Of a DNA stretch of 64,000 nucleotides, positions 53,320 through 63,692 are shown piece by piece. A model generated the notes under the pieces. It did not search any database. It saw only the letters and a list, made by a program, of their open reading frames with translations, and had not been told where the DNA came from. Position 1 is the stretch's first letter. Every line of letters begins with the position of its first letter. The stretch is taken from assembly GCA_041395745.1 (NCBI GenBank), contig JAWKZV010000002.1, forward strand, positions 620,001-684,000, read 5' to 3'. This DNA comes from Porticoccus sp041395745. GTDB taxonomy: Bacteria; Pseudomonadota; Gammaproteobacteria; Pseudomonadales; Porticoccaceae. Position numbers and translations under genes: made by a program.

Positions 53320-53407
53320 CCATCTCTGTCTGCTTTTCCTTTCTCCCTCGCCCTGAAATCGGTTGGCTAGACTCTTAATCTACTGATTTTAAATAGATAT
53401 TTTCCGG

Positions 53408-53423
53408 TTGGCACGGATGTTGG
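53408..53423 (+). promoter_or_regulatory. Sigma54 promoter of the BON/PA2779/PA2778 operon
   Basis: TTGGCACGGATGTTGG matches the consensus yTGGCACG-N4-TTGC, with the -24 GG and the -12 pair 12 bases apart. The -12 reads GG where GC is usual. Transcription would start near 53435, about 65 bases before the BON gene. Confidence 0.78.
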
Positions 53424-53499
53424 AATGCTTGCTTCAAGGTTCTGGATCAGGCAGTCATGACTCCGGACATAACCAGGCAACACCATCAGGAGATGCTAC

Positions 53500-54165
53500 G
53501 TGAAGAAATGGTTTTCAAGGTTAAGGCACCGCAAGGAACGACGGGAGCAGTTGATGTTCACGGTGTTGGCCATCGGTCTGGCGGCCTGTAGCGCCGGCAG
53601 TATCGCCGATGATCAGCGGGCGGACCTGGAGCAGCGATTCCGGGATGGCTGGACAGAGGGCAAGATCGAAACCATCTACCTGCTCAACCCCTACCTGGGC
53701 AGCTTTGGGCTCGACGCCGAGGTGCACGGCAATGCACTGATCCTCACCGGCGAGGTTGACGATGCCATTGATCACGCCCTGGCAGAGGCCATTGCCCAGG
53801 GGATCGAGGGCGTCGATTCCATCGACAACCGGATTGTGATCGTCCCGACAAAAAGTGAGCCCGTTGCCGAGGAACCCGATGGTGAGCGGGACTTTACCCC
53901 TGAGCGTGACTTTACCCAGAAGTTACAGGACATCACCACTACAACCCTGGTGAAGGGGAAATTGCTGCGCAGCCCGTACATTGAAGGATTGGACATCAAC
54001 GTAGATACGCTGAACGGCAAGGTCACCCTGCAGGGGCCAGTGGATAGTGGCGCCGCCAAGGACCTCGCCTGGCGACTGGCCAAGAATACACACGGCGTAG
54101 TCGCAGTGGACAATCGTCTGGAGGTGCGGACACCCCCGGCCAGCCAGACTGCCTCTTCCCCGTGA
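53500..54165 (+). CDS. Periplasmic or lipid-anchored protein with two BON domains
   Basis: A 221-residue exported protein. After a basic start (MKKWFSRLRHRKERR) comes a hydrophobic stretch ending LAIGLAACSAGS, which may be a lipobox (LAAC, Cys at 31) or a plain signal. Two BON domains follow, one around 57-110 (HGNALILTGEVDDAIDHALAE) and one around 148-212 (DTLNGKVTLQGPVDSGAAKD). BON domains bind phospholipid or membrane proteins, as in OsmY. The start is GTG with AGGAGAT upstream. First gene behind the sigma54 promoter. Confidence 0.85.
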   Translation: MKKWFSRLRHRKERREQLMFTVLAIGLAACSAGSIADDQRADLEQRFRDGWTEGKIETIYLLNPYLGSFGLDAEVHGNALILTGEVDDAIDHALAEAIAQGIEGVDSIDNRIVIVPTKSEPVAEEPDGERDFTPERDFTQKLQDITTTTLVKGKLLRSPYIEGLDINVDTLNGKVTLQGPVDSGAAKDLAWRLAKNTHGVVAVDNRLEVRTPPASQTASSP

Positions 54166-54212
54166 GTAGGCCAACAACCGCAGACTGATTATTCAAACCA
54201 AAGGAGAAAGTT

Positions 54213-54596
54213 ATGTTAAGCGCAAAAATGAAACGTTATATGAGCTGTACTTTGATCGTGTTGATGACGACAGCGGGCATACAGGCTACAGCCAATGCCG
54301 CCCTGATCGGCACCTCCCAGGTGGCGAGCGAGGCCAGCGTAGAGCTGCAACGGGATGAACTGCGCACATTGTTCGCCCGGGAAGACGTGGCGAAGCAGCT
54401 GTCTGCCATGGGAGTCGATCCCGCCGATGCGCAGGAGCGGGTGAGCAGCCTGAGCGATGCCGAAGTGGCGCAACTGCATGACAACGTCAAAGACTTACCT
54501 GCGGGCGCCGGAGCACTGGGCACCATCGCCCTGGTGCTGCTGATTCTGATCCTGCTGGATGTTGCCGGGGTCACCGATATCTTCCCGAGGGTCTGA
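54213..54596 (+). CDS. PA2779 family protein
   Basis: A 127-residue protein of the PA2779 family, function unknown. It has a signal-like N-terminal segment (LIVLMTTAGIQATANA), a helical acidic middle (LRTLFAREDVAKQLSAMGVD), and a C-terminal membrane helix (LGTIALVLLILILLDVAGVTDIF). AAAGGAGAAAG lies before the ATG. It is co-transcribed with the BON gene and overlaps the PA2778 gene by one base, as this pair does in other genomes. Confidence 0.87.
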   Translation: MLSAKMKRYMSCTLIVLMTTAGIQATANAALIGTSQVASEASVELQRDELRTLFAREDVAKQLSAMGVDPADAQERVSSLSDAEVAQLHDNVKDLPAGAGALGTIALVLLILILLDVAGVTDIFPRV

Positions 54597-55564
54597 TGAA
54601 TTCCTATCCCCCCAAGACTGGAGCTTGCACGTGGCTTTGCCACGTGCCTTTTTATCTCGCGATCCTGCTGCTGGCAGGTTGTGCCGCCACGCCTCAGACA
54701 GAGGCGCTGTTATCCGGTAGAGAGGAAGGTGCTGTACTGGAACATGAACTGGTAGATGTGCCGTTCTTTCCCCAGGACGAATACCAGTGTGGTCCTGCAG
54801 CGCTGGCTACCGTGCTGGCTGACAGCGGTGTGGCTGTGACGCCGAAACAGCTGGTTTCCATGGTCTATGTGCCGGAAAGGAAGGGCAGTTTTCAGGTGGA
54901 AATGATGGCGGCAGCCAGGCGCCATGATCGCATTCCCTATCGGATTGAGCCCGAACTCAAGGCCGTCATGACAGAGGTGAAGGCGGGGCACCCGGTGCTG
55001 GTATTACAAAACCTGGGCCTCGACTGGTATCCCCGCTGGCATTACGCGGTAGTGGTGGGCTATGACGTGGCGAGTGGCGACTTTATTCTTCGCTCCGGAG
55101 ACATTAAGCGCCGTGTCACCGCCTTTAAGGCATTTGAGAACACCTGGGGGCGCAGTCAGTTCTGGGGTTTCGTCTTGTTAAAGCCCGGTGAGCTGCCTGC
55201 GTCCGGAAGGGAAAAGGACTATTTCCTGGCGGTTTCCGAATATGCCGAACAGGGAACGGAAGAGCATGTGTATGCTGCCATGGCGGCGGGTCTGGAGCGT
55301 TGGCCGGAAAGCAAATATTTACTCATGGGGGTCGGCAACCATTACGCCCGCAACCAGGAACTGGAACATGCGGTGATGGCCTACGAAAAAGTGCTTGAAG
55401 TGGAACCGGATTATGCTCCGGCCCACAACAATCTCGCTTGGGTTCTGGGTGAGCAGGGCAATTATGCCGCTGCCAGGCTGCACGCCGAGAAAGCGGTCGA
55501 GCTCGGTGGCCCCTATCTCGAACAATACCGCCTGACCCTGTCTGAACTGGAAAAGGTGCGCTAA
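54596..55564 (+). CDS. PA2778 family cysteine peptidase (lipoprotein)
   Basis: A 322-residue C39-like peptidase with TPR repeats. The lipobox LLLAGC places Cys29. The catalytic Cys65 is in EYQCGPAALATVL, with His in WHYAVVVGYD and a later Asp. The C-terminal part holds TPR-like helices (GNHYARNQELEHAVMAYEKVLEVEPDYAPAHNNLAWVLGE, in parts). The start ATG overlaps the PA2779 stop. A GTG at 54644 (MPFYLAILLLAGC) is an alternative giving a more typical lipoprotein leader. The substrate is unknown. The pairing with PA2779 is conserved. Confidence 0.87.
   Translation: MNSYPPKTGACTWLCHVPFYLAILLLAGCAATPQTEALLSGREEGAVLEHELVDVPFFPQDEYQCGPAALATVLADSGVAVTPKQLVSMVYVPERKGSFQVEMMAAARRHDRIPYRIEPELKAVMTEVKAGHPVLVLQNLGLDWYPRWHYAVVVGYDVASGDFILRSGDIKRRVTAFKAFENTWGRSQFWGFVLLKPGELPASGREKDYFLAVSEYAEQGTEEHVYAAMAAGLERWPESKYLLMGVGNHYARNQELEHAVMAYEKVLEVEPDYAPAHNNLAWVLGEQGNYAAARLHAEKAVELGGPYLEQYRLTLSELEKVR
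54627..54653 (+). terminator. Terminator-shaped hairpin inside the 5' end of the PA2778 gene
   Basis: GCACGTGG, loop CTTTG, CCACGTGC, then CTTTTT. It has full intrinsic-terminator form but lies 30 bases into the annotated frame. It would reduce PA2778 expression relative to PA2779 or act on initiation at GTG 54644. Confidence 0.6.
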
Positions 55565-55669
55565 CCCGGTTGTGGGGGCACTTTTGCCGGGGCTTATTTA
55601 CTGGGGCTTACTTTATTGGTGCTTAAGGACAACAAAAGAATTCAATTCCTATAGAGAAGGAAAAAGACA

Positions 55670-56194
55670 ATGAACAGCAAAATTGAAAAACTTAAACCGT
55701 TCCTGCTGGTGACAGTGTTGACCGCGATGATCGCCGGTTGCGACAGCCGCGGCGAGATACTTGGAGAAACGGTCGCTGAAGCCACAGAAGCTGTTGAAAA
55801 TGTCGAGGCGGCCGAAGCCTCCACTGTGCCGGAACCTGCACCAGAACCGGCACCCCCAGCCTGTCAGGACTGTGGTCGGGTTGTCTCAATTACCCCGGTG
55901 AATGTCCAGGGGGCCGGGAGTGGTGTGGGCGCTGTGGCGGGAGCCGTGGTCGGCGGATTGTTGGGTAATCAGGTGGGTGGCGGCAGTGGCAAAAAAGTCG
56001 CCACGGTGGTCGGTGCCGTAGGTGGTGCTTTTGCTGGTAATGAAGTCGAAAAACGCACCAAACAACAGACTTATTACGATGTGTTGGTACAGCTCGATGT
56101 CGGTGGTACCCGCACGGTGTCTGTCAATGATGCCCAGTACCTCAGCCCGGGTACCCCGGTCCGGGTTTCGGGCAACAACCTGGAGCTGTTGTAA
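55670..56194 (+). CDS. Glycine-zipper 2TM-domain lipoprotein
   Basis: A 174-residue lipoprotein with lipobox MIAGC (Cys24, followed by Asp, an inner-membrane-retention type residue in enterics). Then come an acidic Pro/Glu/Ala-rich linker and a glycine-zipper segment (VGAVAGAVVGGLLGNQVGG ... VGAVGGAFAGNEVEKR), as in SlyB/Pcp-like proteins. The C-terminal part, YYDVLVQLDVGGTRTVSV, is beta-type. Such proteins stabilise the envelope. It follows the PA2778 gene by 105 bp in the same direction. I find no sigma54 site of correct spacing before it. Confidence 0.82.
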   Translation: MNSKIEKLKPFLLVTVLTAMIAGCDSRGEILGETVAEATEAVENVEAAEASTVPEPAPEPAPPACQDCGRVVSITPVNVQGAGSGVGAVAGAVVGGLLGNQVGGGSGKKVATVVGAVGGAFAGNEVEKRTKQQTYYDVLVQLDVGGTRTVSVNDAQYLSPGTPVRVSGNNLELL

Positions 56195-56223
56195 GAAGGT
56201 TTGAGAATTGGGTGGCTGGGCTG

Positions 56224-56724
56224 CTATTTAATGATCGCTGTAGTAATGGCAGCCACCACCTGATCGGGGGTATCCAGGTCTCCGGGCACGGTGATATCCG
56301 CATAGCGACGGTACAGCGCGGTGCGCTCGGCGAACAGTTCCTCGAAACTCTGGTCCGGGCGGCGGGCGATGCCGCGGGTATCGTAGTCGCGGATGCGCTG
56401 TCGCAAAACGGTTAAGGGTGTGTCCAGATAGACGATGGTGCCATTGTTTGCGAGGTGCTCCATGGCCACTTCGCTGTACACGGCACTGCCGCCTGTGGCG
56501 ATCACCAGGTTGCGACCGAGGATATCGGTGAGCACCTGTTCCTCGATCTGGCGCAGGTGCAGGTAGTCGTTCTCGTCCATGATCTGTTGCAGGGTTTTGC
56601 CCTCGCGCACCTGGATCAGGATGTCGGAGTCCACGAAGTCCTTGCCCAGCGTCTTGGCCAGCAGCAGGCCGACGGTGCTCTTGCCGGTGCCCGGCATGCC
56701 GATCAGCACGATATTGTCTTTCAT
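56224..56724 (-). CDS. Shikimate-kinase-like protein
   Basis: A 166-residue P-loop kinase with Walker A GMPGTGKST (9-17), the shikimate-binding DSD (32-34), Arg in HLRQIEE, a GGS where most shikimate kinases have GGG, and the lid segment RRPDQSFEELFAERTALYRRYADI (in parts). It would phosphorylate shikimate in aromatic amino-acid synthesis. The aroB partner of aroK is not adjacent, so this may be a second copy or a kinase for another substrate. Confidence 0.75.
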   Translation of the reverse strand: MKDNIVLIGMPGTGKSTVGLLLAKTLGKDFVDSDILIQVREGKTLQQIMDENDYLHLRQIEEQVLTDILGRNLVIATGGSAVYSEVAMEHLANNGTIVYLDTPLTVLRQRIRDYDTRGIARRPDQSFEELFAERTALYRRYADITVPGDLDTPDQVVAAITTAIIK

Positions 56725-56737
56725 ATTGAATGCCTTG

Positions 56738-57586
56738 TCAGAGGGATGCCTTGACGAAGTCCATCAGCCTGGCAATGGCTTCACCGGGCTCGGGACTCTG
56801 GTCGATCAGGCTGATGCCCACTTTCCCCAGTCTGGGCAGTTTCTCGGTGGGTTTCAACACGCGCAGGTTTTCCGGCACGGTGCTGCGGGCCAGTACCGTG
56901 ACCCCCAGTCCCTCCTGAATAGCAGCCTGAATGCCGGTGAGGTCGGGAATGGTGTAGACGATGCGCCAGTCCCGCTGGCTTTCCTTCAGACATTCAATAC
57001 CGCGCTTGCGGTAGATGCAGCCGTCCGGAGCAGCGATCAGCGGCAGTGGCGATTGCAGGTGAGCATCGTGATCGCCGCTGGTGACCCAGACCAGTTCATC
57101 TTCTTTCACCAGGTTGTGGCCCGCCGTGGCGGGGTCGTCATGCAGCGCCAGGATCAGGTCGTAACTGCGCCGCCCTACTTCCGACAGCAGTTGCTTGCTG
57201 AGCGCGCAGGTGACTTCCAGGGTGACGTTGGGATAGGCCTGTGCGAAGCGACCGACGATCTTGGGCAGCAGGGTGGTGGCGAACTCGCTGGGGATGCCGA
57301 AGTGAATTTTGCCGCTCACAGTGGTCTTGCTGAATTGAGCCACAGCCTCATCGTTGAGCGCCAGAATCTGGCGTGCGTAACGGAACAGCAATTGTCCCGC
57401 ACGGCTCAGTTCCAGCTGTTGCCCACTGCGTATCAGCAGGGTCTGTCCGAGCAATTGTTCAAGGCGCTTGATTTGCAGGCTGACCGCAGGTTGCGAGCGC
57501 CCCAGCCAGTCGGCCGCCTGAGTAAACCCCCCCAGTTCGACAACAGTGACAAAGGCGCGCAGCAGGTCTGTGGGCAGGTTTTTCAT
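56738..57586 (-). CDS. LysR-family transcriptional regulator
   Basis: A 282-residue LysR protein of the LrhA-like branch (MKNLPTDLLRAFVTVVELGGFTQAADWLGRSQPAVSLQIKRLE, in parts). Its effector domain includes GIPSEFATTLLPKIVGRF. It is 13 nt upstream of the shikimate-kinase-like gene on the same strand and divergent from gcvT, so it may regulate either. The effector is unknown. Confidence 0.9.
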   Translation of the reverse strand: MKNLPTDLLRAFVTVVELGGFTQAADWLGRSQPAVSLQIKRLEQLLGQTLLIRSGQQLELSRAGQLLFRYARQILALNDEAVAQFSKTTVSGKIHFGIPSEFATTLLPKIVGRFAQAYPNVTLEVTCALSKQLLSEVGRRSYDLILALHDDPATAGHNLVKEDELVWVTSGDHDAHLQSPLPLIAAPDGCIYRKRGIECLKESQRDWRIVYTIPDLTGIQAAIQEGLGVTVLARSTVPENLRVLKPTEKLPRLGKVGISLIDQSPEPGEAIARLMDFVKASL

Positions 57587-57596
57587 GACATTGATG

Positions 57597-57615
57597 CTAT
57601 TAACAAATGTAATAG
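57597..57615. promoter_or_regulatory. Candidate LysR operator
   Basis: CTATTA-ACAAATG-TAATAG is a perfect 6-bp inverted repeat of T-N11-A type. It starts 11 bases upstream of the LysR start and lies in the 115-bp gap with gcvT. Confidence 0.45.
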
Positions 57616-57701
57616 ATGGATTTTAACTATTAATTTCACCAATTTCAGCCGGGCCGCTAACATGGGCGCCTTTATCCTGTTGCGACCACTGGCGGAATCC
57701 C

Positions 57702-58826
57702 ATGACAGACCTCAGTTCTGACCTGAAAATCACCCCACTTAATGAGCTGCACCTGGAGTTGGGTGCCCGGATGGTGCCCTTTGCCGGTTACGAGATGCCG
57801 GTGCAATATCCCGACGGCATCATGACAGAGCACCTGCACACTCGCACCGCCGCAGGGTTGTTTGATGTTTCCCATATGGGCCAGGTGGTGATCAGTGGCG
57901 CCGGGGTGGCCAAGGCACTGGAAGCGCTGGTGCCGGTGGAGCTGGAAAGCCTGCCCATCAATCGCCAGACCTATGCCCTGTTCACCAATGATGAAGGCGG
58001 CATCCTCGACGACCTGATGATCGCCCGTTGGGCGGAAGATACTTTCTTCCTCGTGGTCAACGCGGCCTGTAAGGAACAGGACCTGGCACACCTGCAGGCC
58101 AACCTGTCCGGTTTCGATATCAACTACCTCGATGGTCGCGGCCTACTGGCCCTGCAGGGACCGGCTGCCGCCGAGGTGATGTCACAGATCGCACCGGCGG
58201 CCTGTGAACTGATTTTTATGAACGGCTGCCATGTGACCATCGACGGCGCCGACTGCTACATCACCCGCTCCGGTTACACCGGCGAGGACGGCTTTGAAAT
58301 TTCCGTGCCCGCCGGGGCTGCTGAACCCCTGGCCCGCAAACTGCTGTCTTTCGAACAGGTCAACGCCATCGGTCTCGGCGCCCGTGACTCCCTGCGTCTG
58401 GAAGCGGGACTCTGTCTGTACGGCCACGATCTGGACACTACTACCACCCCGATCCAGGCAGCGCTGCTGTGGAGCATCAGCAAATCCCGCCGCCCCGACG
58501 GCGAGAAAGCGGGCGGTTTCCCCGGCGCCGAGGTGATCTTCGGGGAAATCGCCGAGGGTGTATCCCGCAAGCGGGTAGGGTTGGCAATTGAAGGCCGCGC
58601 ACCGGTGCGCGAAGGCGCCGAGATCGTCAATGAGGCCGGTGAGCAGGTGGGTGTGGTGACCAGTGGCGGTTTTGGCCCAACCCTGGAGGCGCCCCTGGCC
58701 ATGGGCTATGTGCAGGCAGAATACGCCGCTGTGGGCACCGCCCTGAGCGCTCTAGTACGTGGCAAGCCGCGCCCGGTGACAGTGGCGAAGATGCCTTTCG
58801 TAGCACAACGCTACTATCGTGGCTGA
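57702..58826 (+). CDS. gcvT: Aminomethyltransferase (glycine cleavage T protein)
   Basis: Transfers the methylene group from the lipoyl arm of GcvH to tetrahydrofolate, releasing ammonia. The 374 residues show MVPFAGYEMPVQYPDGIMTEH (in two parts), LFDVSHMGQ, RDSLRLEAGLCLYGHDLD and TSGGFGPTLEAPLAMGYV. The gap upstream is short, and I see no glycine riboswitch. gcvP follows after 50 nt. gcvH is absent from the unit. Confidence 0.96.
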   Translation: MTDLSSDLKITPLNELHLELGARMVPFAGYEMPVQYPDGIMTEHLHTRTAAGLFDVSHMGQVVISGAGVAKALEALVPVELESLPINRQTYALFTNDEGGILDDLMIARWAEDTFFLVVNAACKEQDLAHLQANLSGFDINYLDGRGLLALQGPAAAEVMSQIAPAACELIFMNGCHVTIDGADCYITRSGYTGEDGFEISVPAGAAEPLARKLLSFEQVNAIGLGARDSLRLEAGLCLYGHDLDTTTTPIQAALLWSISKSRRPDGEKAGGFPGAEVIFGEIAEGVSRKRVGLAIEGRAPVREGAEIVNEAGEQVGVVTSGGFGPTLEAPLAMGYVQAEYAAVGTALSALVRGKPRPVTVAKMPFVAQRYYRG

Positions 58827-58876
58827 TCGACCATTTAAAAGACTTTAAACCCGCTTATTCCTAGAGACGTGAATCC

Positions 58877-61729
<2,853 letters not shown>

Positions 61730-61755
61730 TTCATATCCTGTTCCTGACGTAGAAA

Positions 61756-61783
61756 AGCCCCCGAAGTGATTCGGGGGCTTTTT
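61756..61783 (+). terminator. Terminator after gcvP
   Basis: AGCCCCCGAA, loop GTGA, TTCGGGGGCT, then TTTT: a perfect 10-bp stem closing the gcvT-gcvP unit. Confidence 0.92.
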
Positions 61784-61847
61784 GCTTATGGGGGCTTGTA
61801 CCTGTTAGGGGATTGGTCGATGCTCGTCGTCTCAAAGTTAGAGAGGG

Positions 61848-62381
61848 ATGATCTTGAAGTGCTATCCACGATTGCTTTGGTTGTCGATACTGCTCCTTCT
61901 TTCCGGTTGCCTGGGGATGCCGGATGGGGTGGAACCTGTCGAGGACTTTGACCGCGATGCCTATCTGGGCACCTGGTATGAAATTGCCCGCCTGGATCAC
62001 TCTTTCGAACGGGGATTGTCCCGTGTGACTGCCGAATACAGCCTGCGGGATGACGGAGGTATCCGGGTGATCAATCGCGGCTACGATGCTGAAAAAGGTG
62101 AGTGGAAGTCTGCGGAGGGTAGGGCGTATTTCACCGGCGATGCCGGGATTGGGCATCTCAAGGTGTCTTTTTTCGGCCCGTTCTACAGTTCGTATGTGGT
62201 ATTCGAGCTTGACCACGAAAATTATCAATATGCCTTTGTGTCCGGTTTCAGCCGTGATTACCTGTGGTTGTTGAGCAGGACTCCGACAGTAGAGCCCAAG
62301 GTGCTTGAACACTTTCTCAAGACCACAGCCAGTCTGGGATTCGATACGGCTTCACTGATCTATGTCAGCCAGGAGCAGTAG
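61848..62381 (+). CDS. blc: Outer-membrane lipoprotein Blc (bacterial lipocalin)
   Basis: A 177-residue lipocalin that binds fatty acids or lysophospholipids at the outer membrane. The lipobox LLSGC gives Cys21. The lipocalin signatures are YLGTWYEIARLDHSFERGL, VINRGYD and YAFVSGFSRDYLWLLSRTP. GAGAGGG sits directly against ATG 61848. A TTG two codons later would have a better spacing and cannot be excluded. Confidence 0.93.
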   Translation: MILKCYPRLLWLSILLLLSGCLGMPDGVEPVEDFDRDAYLGTWYEIARLDHSFERGLSRVTAEYSLRDDGGIRVINRGYDAEKGEWKSAEGRAYFTGDAGIGHLKVSFFGPFYSSYVVFELDHENYQYAFVSGFSRDYLWLLSRTPTVEPKVLEHFLKTTASLGFDTASLIYVSQEQ

Positions 62382-62511
62382 CCGGATTCATCTGATCTTT
62401 ACAGAAATAATCCATGGGGAAATCAGTCGGAACCCTGACGGGGGAAGGCGTCTAATTAGATTCGGACGTTTTCAGCCTACATCAGAATAAGTGGGCGTGC
62501 AGGAGGAAGGT

Positions 62512-63558
62512 ATGGCAAGGAAAACCTGGCAGCAGCTGTTGGGCACGGAGTTGCCGATTATTCAGGCCCCGATGGCTGGGGTTCAGGGCAGTGCATTGGC
62601 GGTGGCTGTGTCCAATGCCGGAGGTTTGGGTTCACTTCCCTGCGGCATGCTGACGTCCGATTCCCTTCGCGCGGAGCTGTCGCAGATCCGGACCCAGACA
62701 GAACGACCTTTCAACGTTAACTTTTTCTGCCATTCCCAGCCTCAGCCCGATCCTGAACGTGAAGCCGGCTGGCTCAGACTGTTGGCGCCCTATTACCGCG
62801 AGGCGGGGATTGATCCCGGTGAGCGCCCAGTTGCTCCCAGCCGCACTCCGTTTGGCCCGGAGGCGGCGGAAGTTCTCGAGCAGTTCCGGCCGCCGGTGGT
62901 GAGTTTTCATTTCGGTTTGCCATCCCCTGAATTGCTGGTGCGGGTAAAAGGCTGGGGAGCCAGGGTGCTGGCTTCCGCCACGACGGTTGCAGAGGCTGTC
63001 TGGCTGGAATCTCACGGCGCTGACGGCATCATTGCCCAGGGGCTGGAAGCTGGTGGTCACCGGGGTATGTTTCTGTCGGATGATCTCACCTGTCAAATGG
63101 GGACTTTTGCGCTGCTGCCACAAGTGGTGGCCGCAGTAAAAGTCCCGGTGATTGCCGCTGGGGGCATCGCCGATGCCCACGGCGTTGCCGCCGCCATGGA
63201 ACTGGGTGCGACGGCCGTCCAGGTCGGCACCGCCTACCTGTTATGCCGGGAGGCGACAACCAGTGCCATCCATCGGCAACTGTTGCAGTCAGATGCTGGT
63301 CGCCACACGGCCATTACCAACCTGTTCAGTGGCCGTCCGGCACGGGGGATCGTCAACCGGTTGATGCGGGATATGGGTGTGCTCGACCGCAGGGTGCCGG
63401 AATTCCCTCTGGCGTCTGCCGGTCTTGTACCCCTGCGGGCCTGGGCCGAGAGCCAAGGCAAGGGAGACTTTTCTCCCTTGTGGGCAGGGCAGAATGTCAG
63501 CGGCTGCCGGGAAACCGGTGCTGCTGACCTGACCCGGGATTTGGCAAGGTTCTGCTGA
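62512..63558 (+). CDS. Nitronate monooxygenase-family flavoprotein
   Basis: An FMN-dependent TIM-barrel protein of 348 residues. Blocks are PIIQAPMAGVQGSALAVAVSNAGGLGSLP (in parts), FNVNFFCH, SFHFGLPS, the catalytic His region GLEAGGHRGMF, and AAGGIADAHGVAAAMELGATAVQVGTAYL (in parts). These enzymes oxidise alkyl nitronates. Some relatives are enoyl-ACP reductases (FabK), and the sequence alone does not fully separate them. I start at ATG 62512 behind AGGAGGAAGG. Seven extra codons are open upstream. Confidence 0.87.
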   Translation: MARKTWQQLLGTELPIIQAPMAGVQGSALAVAVSNAGGLGSLPCGMLTSDSLRAELSQIRTQTERPFNVNFFCHSQPQPDPEREAGWLRLLAPYYREAGIDPGERPVAPSRTPFGPEAAEVLEQFRPPVVSFHFGLPSPELLVRVKGWGARVLASATTVAEAVWLESHGADGIIAQGLEAGGHRGMFLSDDLTCQMGTFALLPQVVAAVKVPVIAAGGIADAHGVAAAMELGATAVQVGTAYLLCREATTSAIHRQLLQSDAGRHTAITNLFSGRPARGIVNRLMRDMGVLDRRVPEFPLASAGLVPLRAWAESQGKGDFSPLWAGQNVSGCRETGAADLTRDLARFC

Positions 63559-63692
63559 TTCAGTGGGCGGCGCTGCGTTGGGAGTCATCGCCGTGGCCAG
63601 GAAAATTTGCTAACGTCGCCATTGTGCCCACTGCGAAGTCCTTCTCCTGCGTGGAGGGGCAACTGGGGTAATTTCAGGATTAAGGAGTGACG

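Noticed and set aside
55570..55600. Sigma54 promoter before the glycine-zipper gene (GGGGCAC...TTTTGCC)
   Set aside because: The GG and GC pairs are only 9 bases apart. The required spacing is 12, so this is not a functional -24/-12 element.
57587..57701. Glycine riboswitch before gcvT
   Set aside because: Only about 115 bases lie between the LysR gene and gcvT, and no tandem aptamer pattern is visible.
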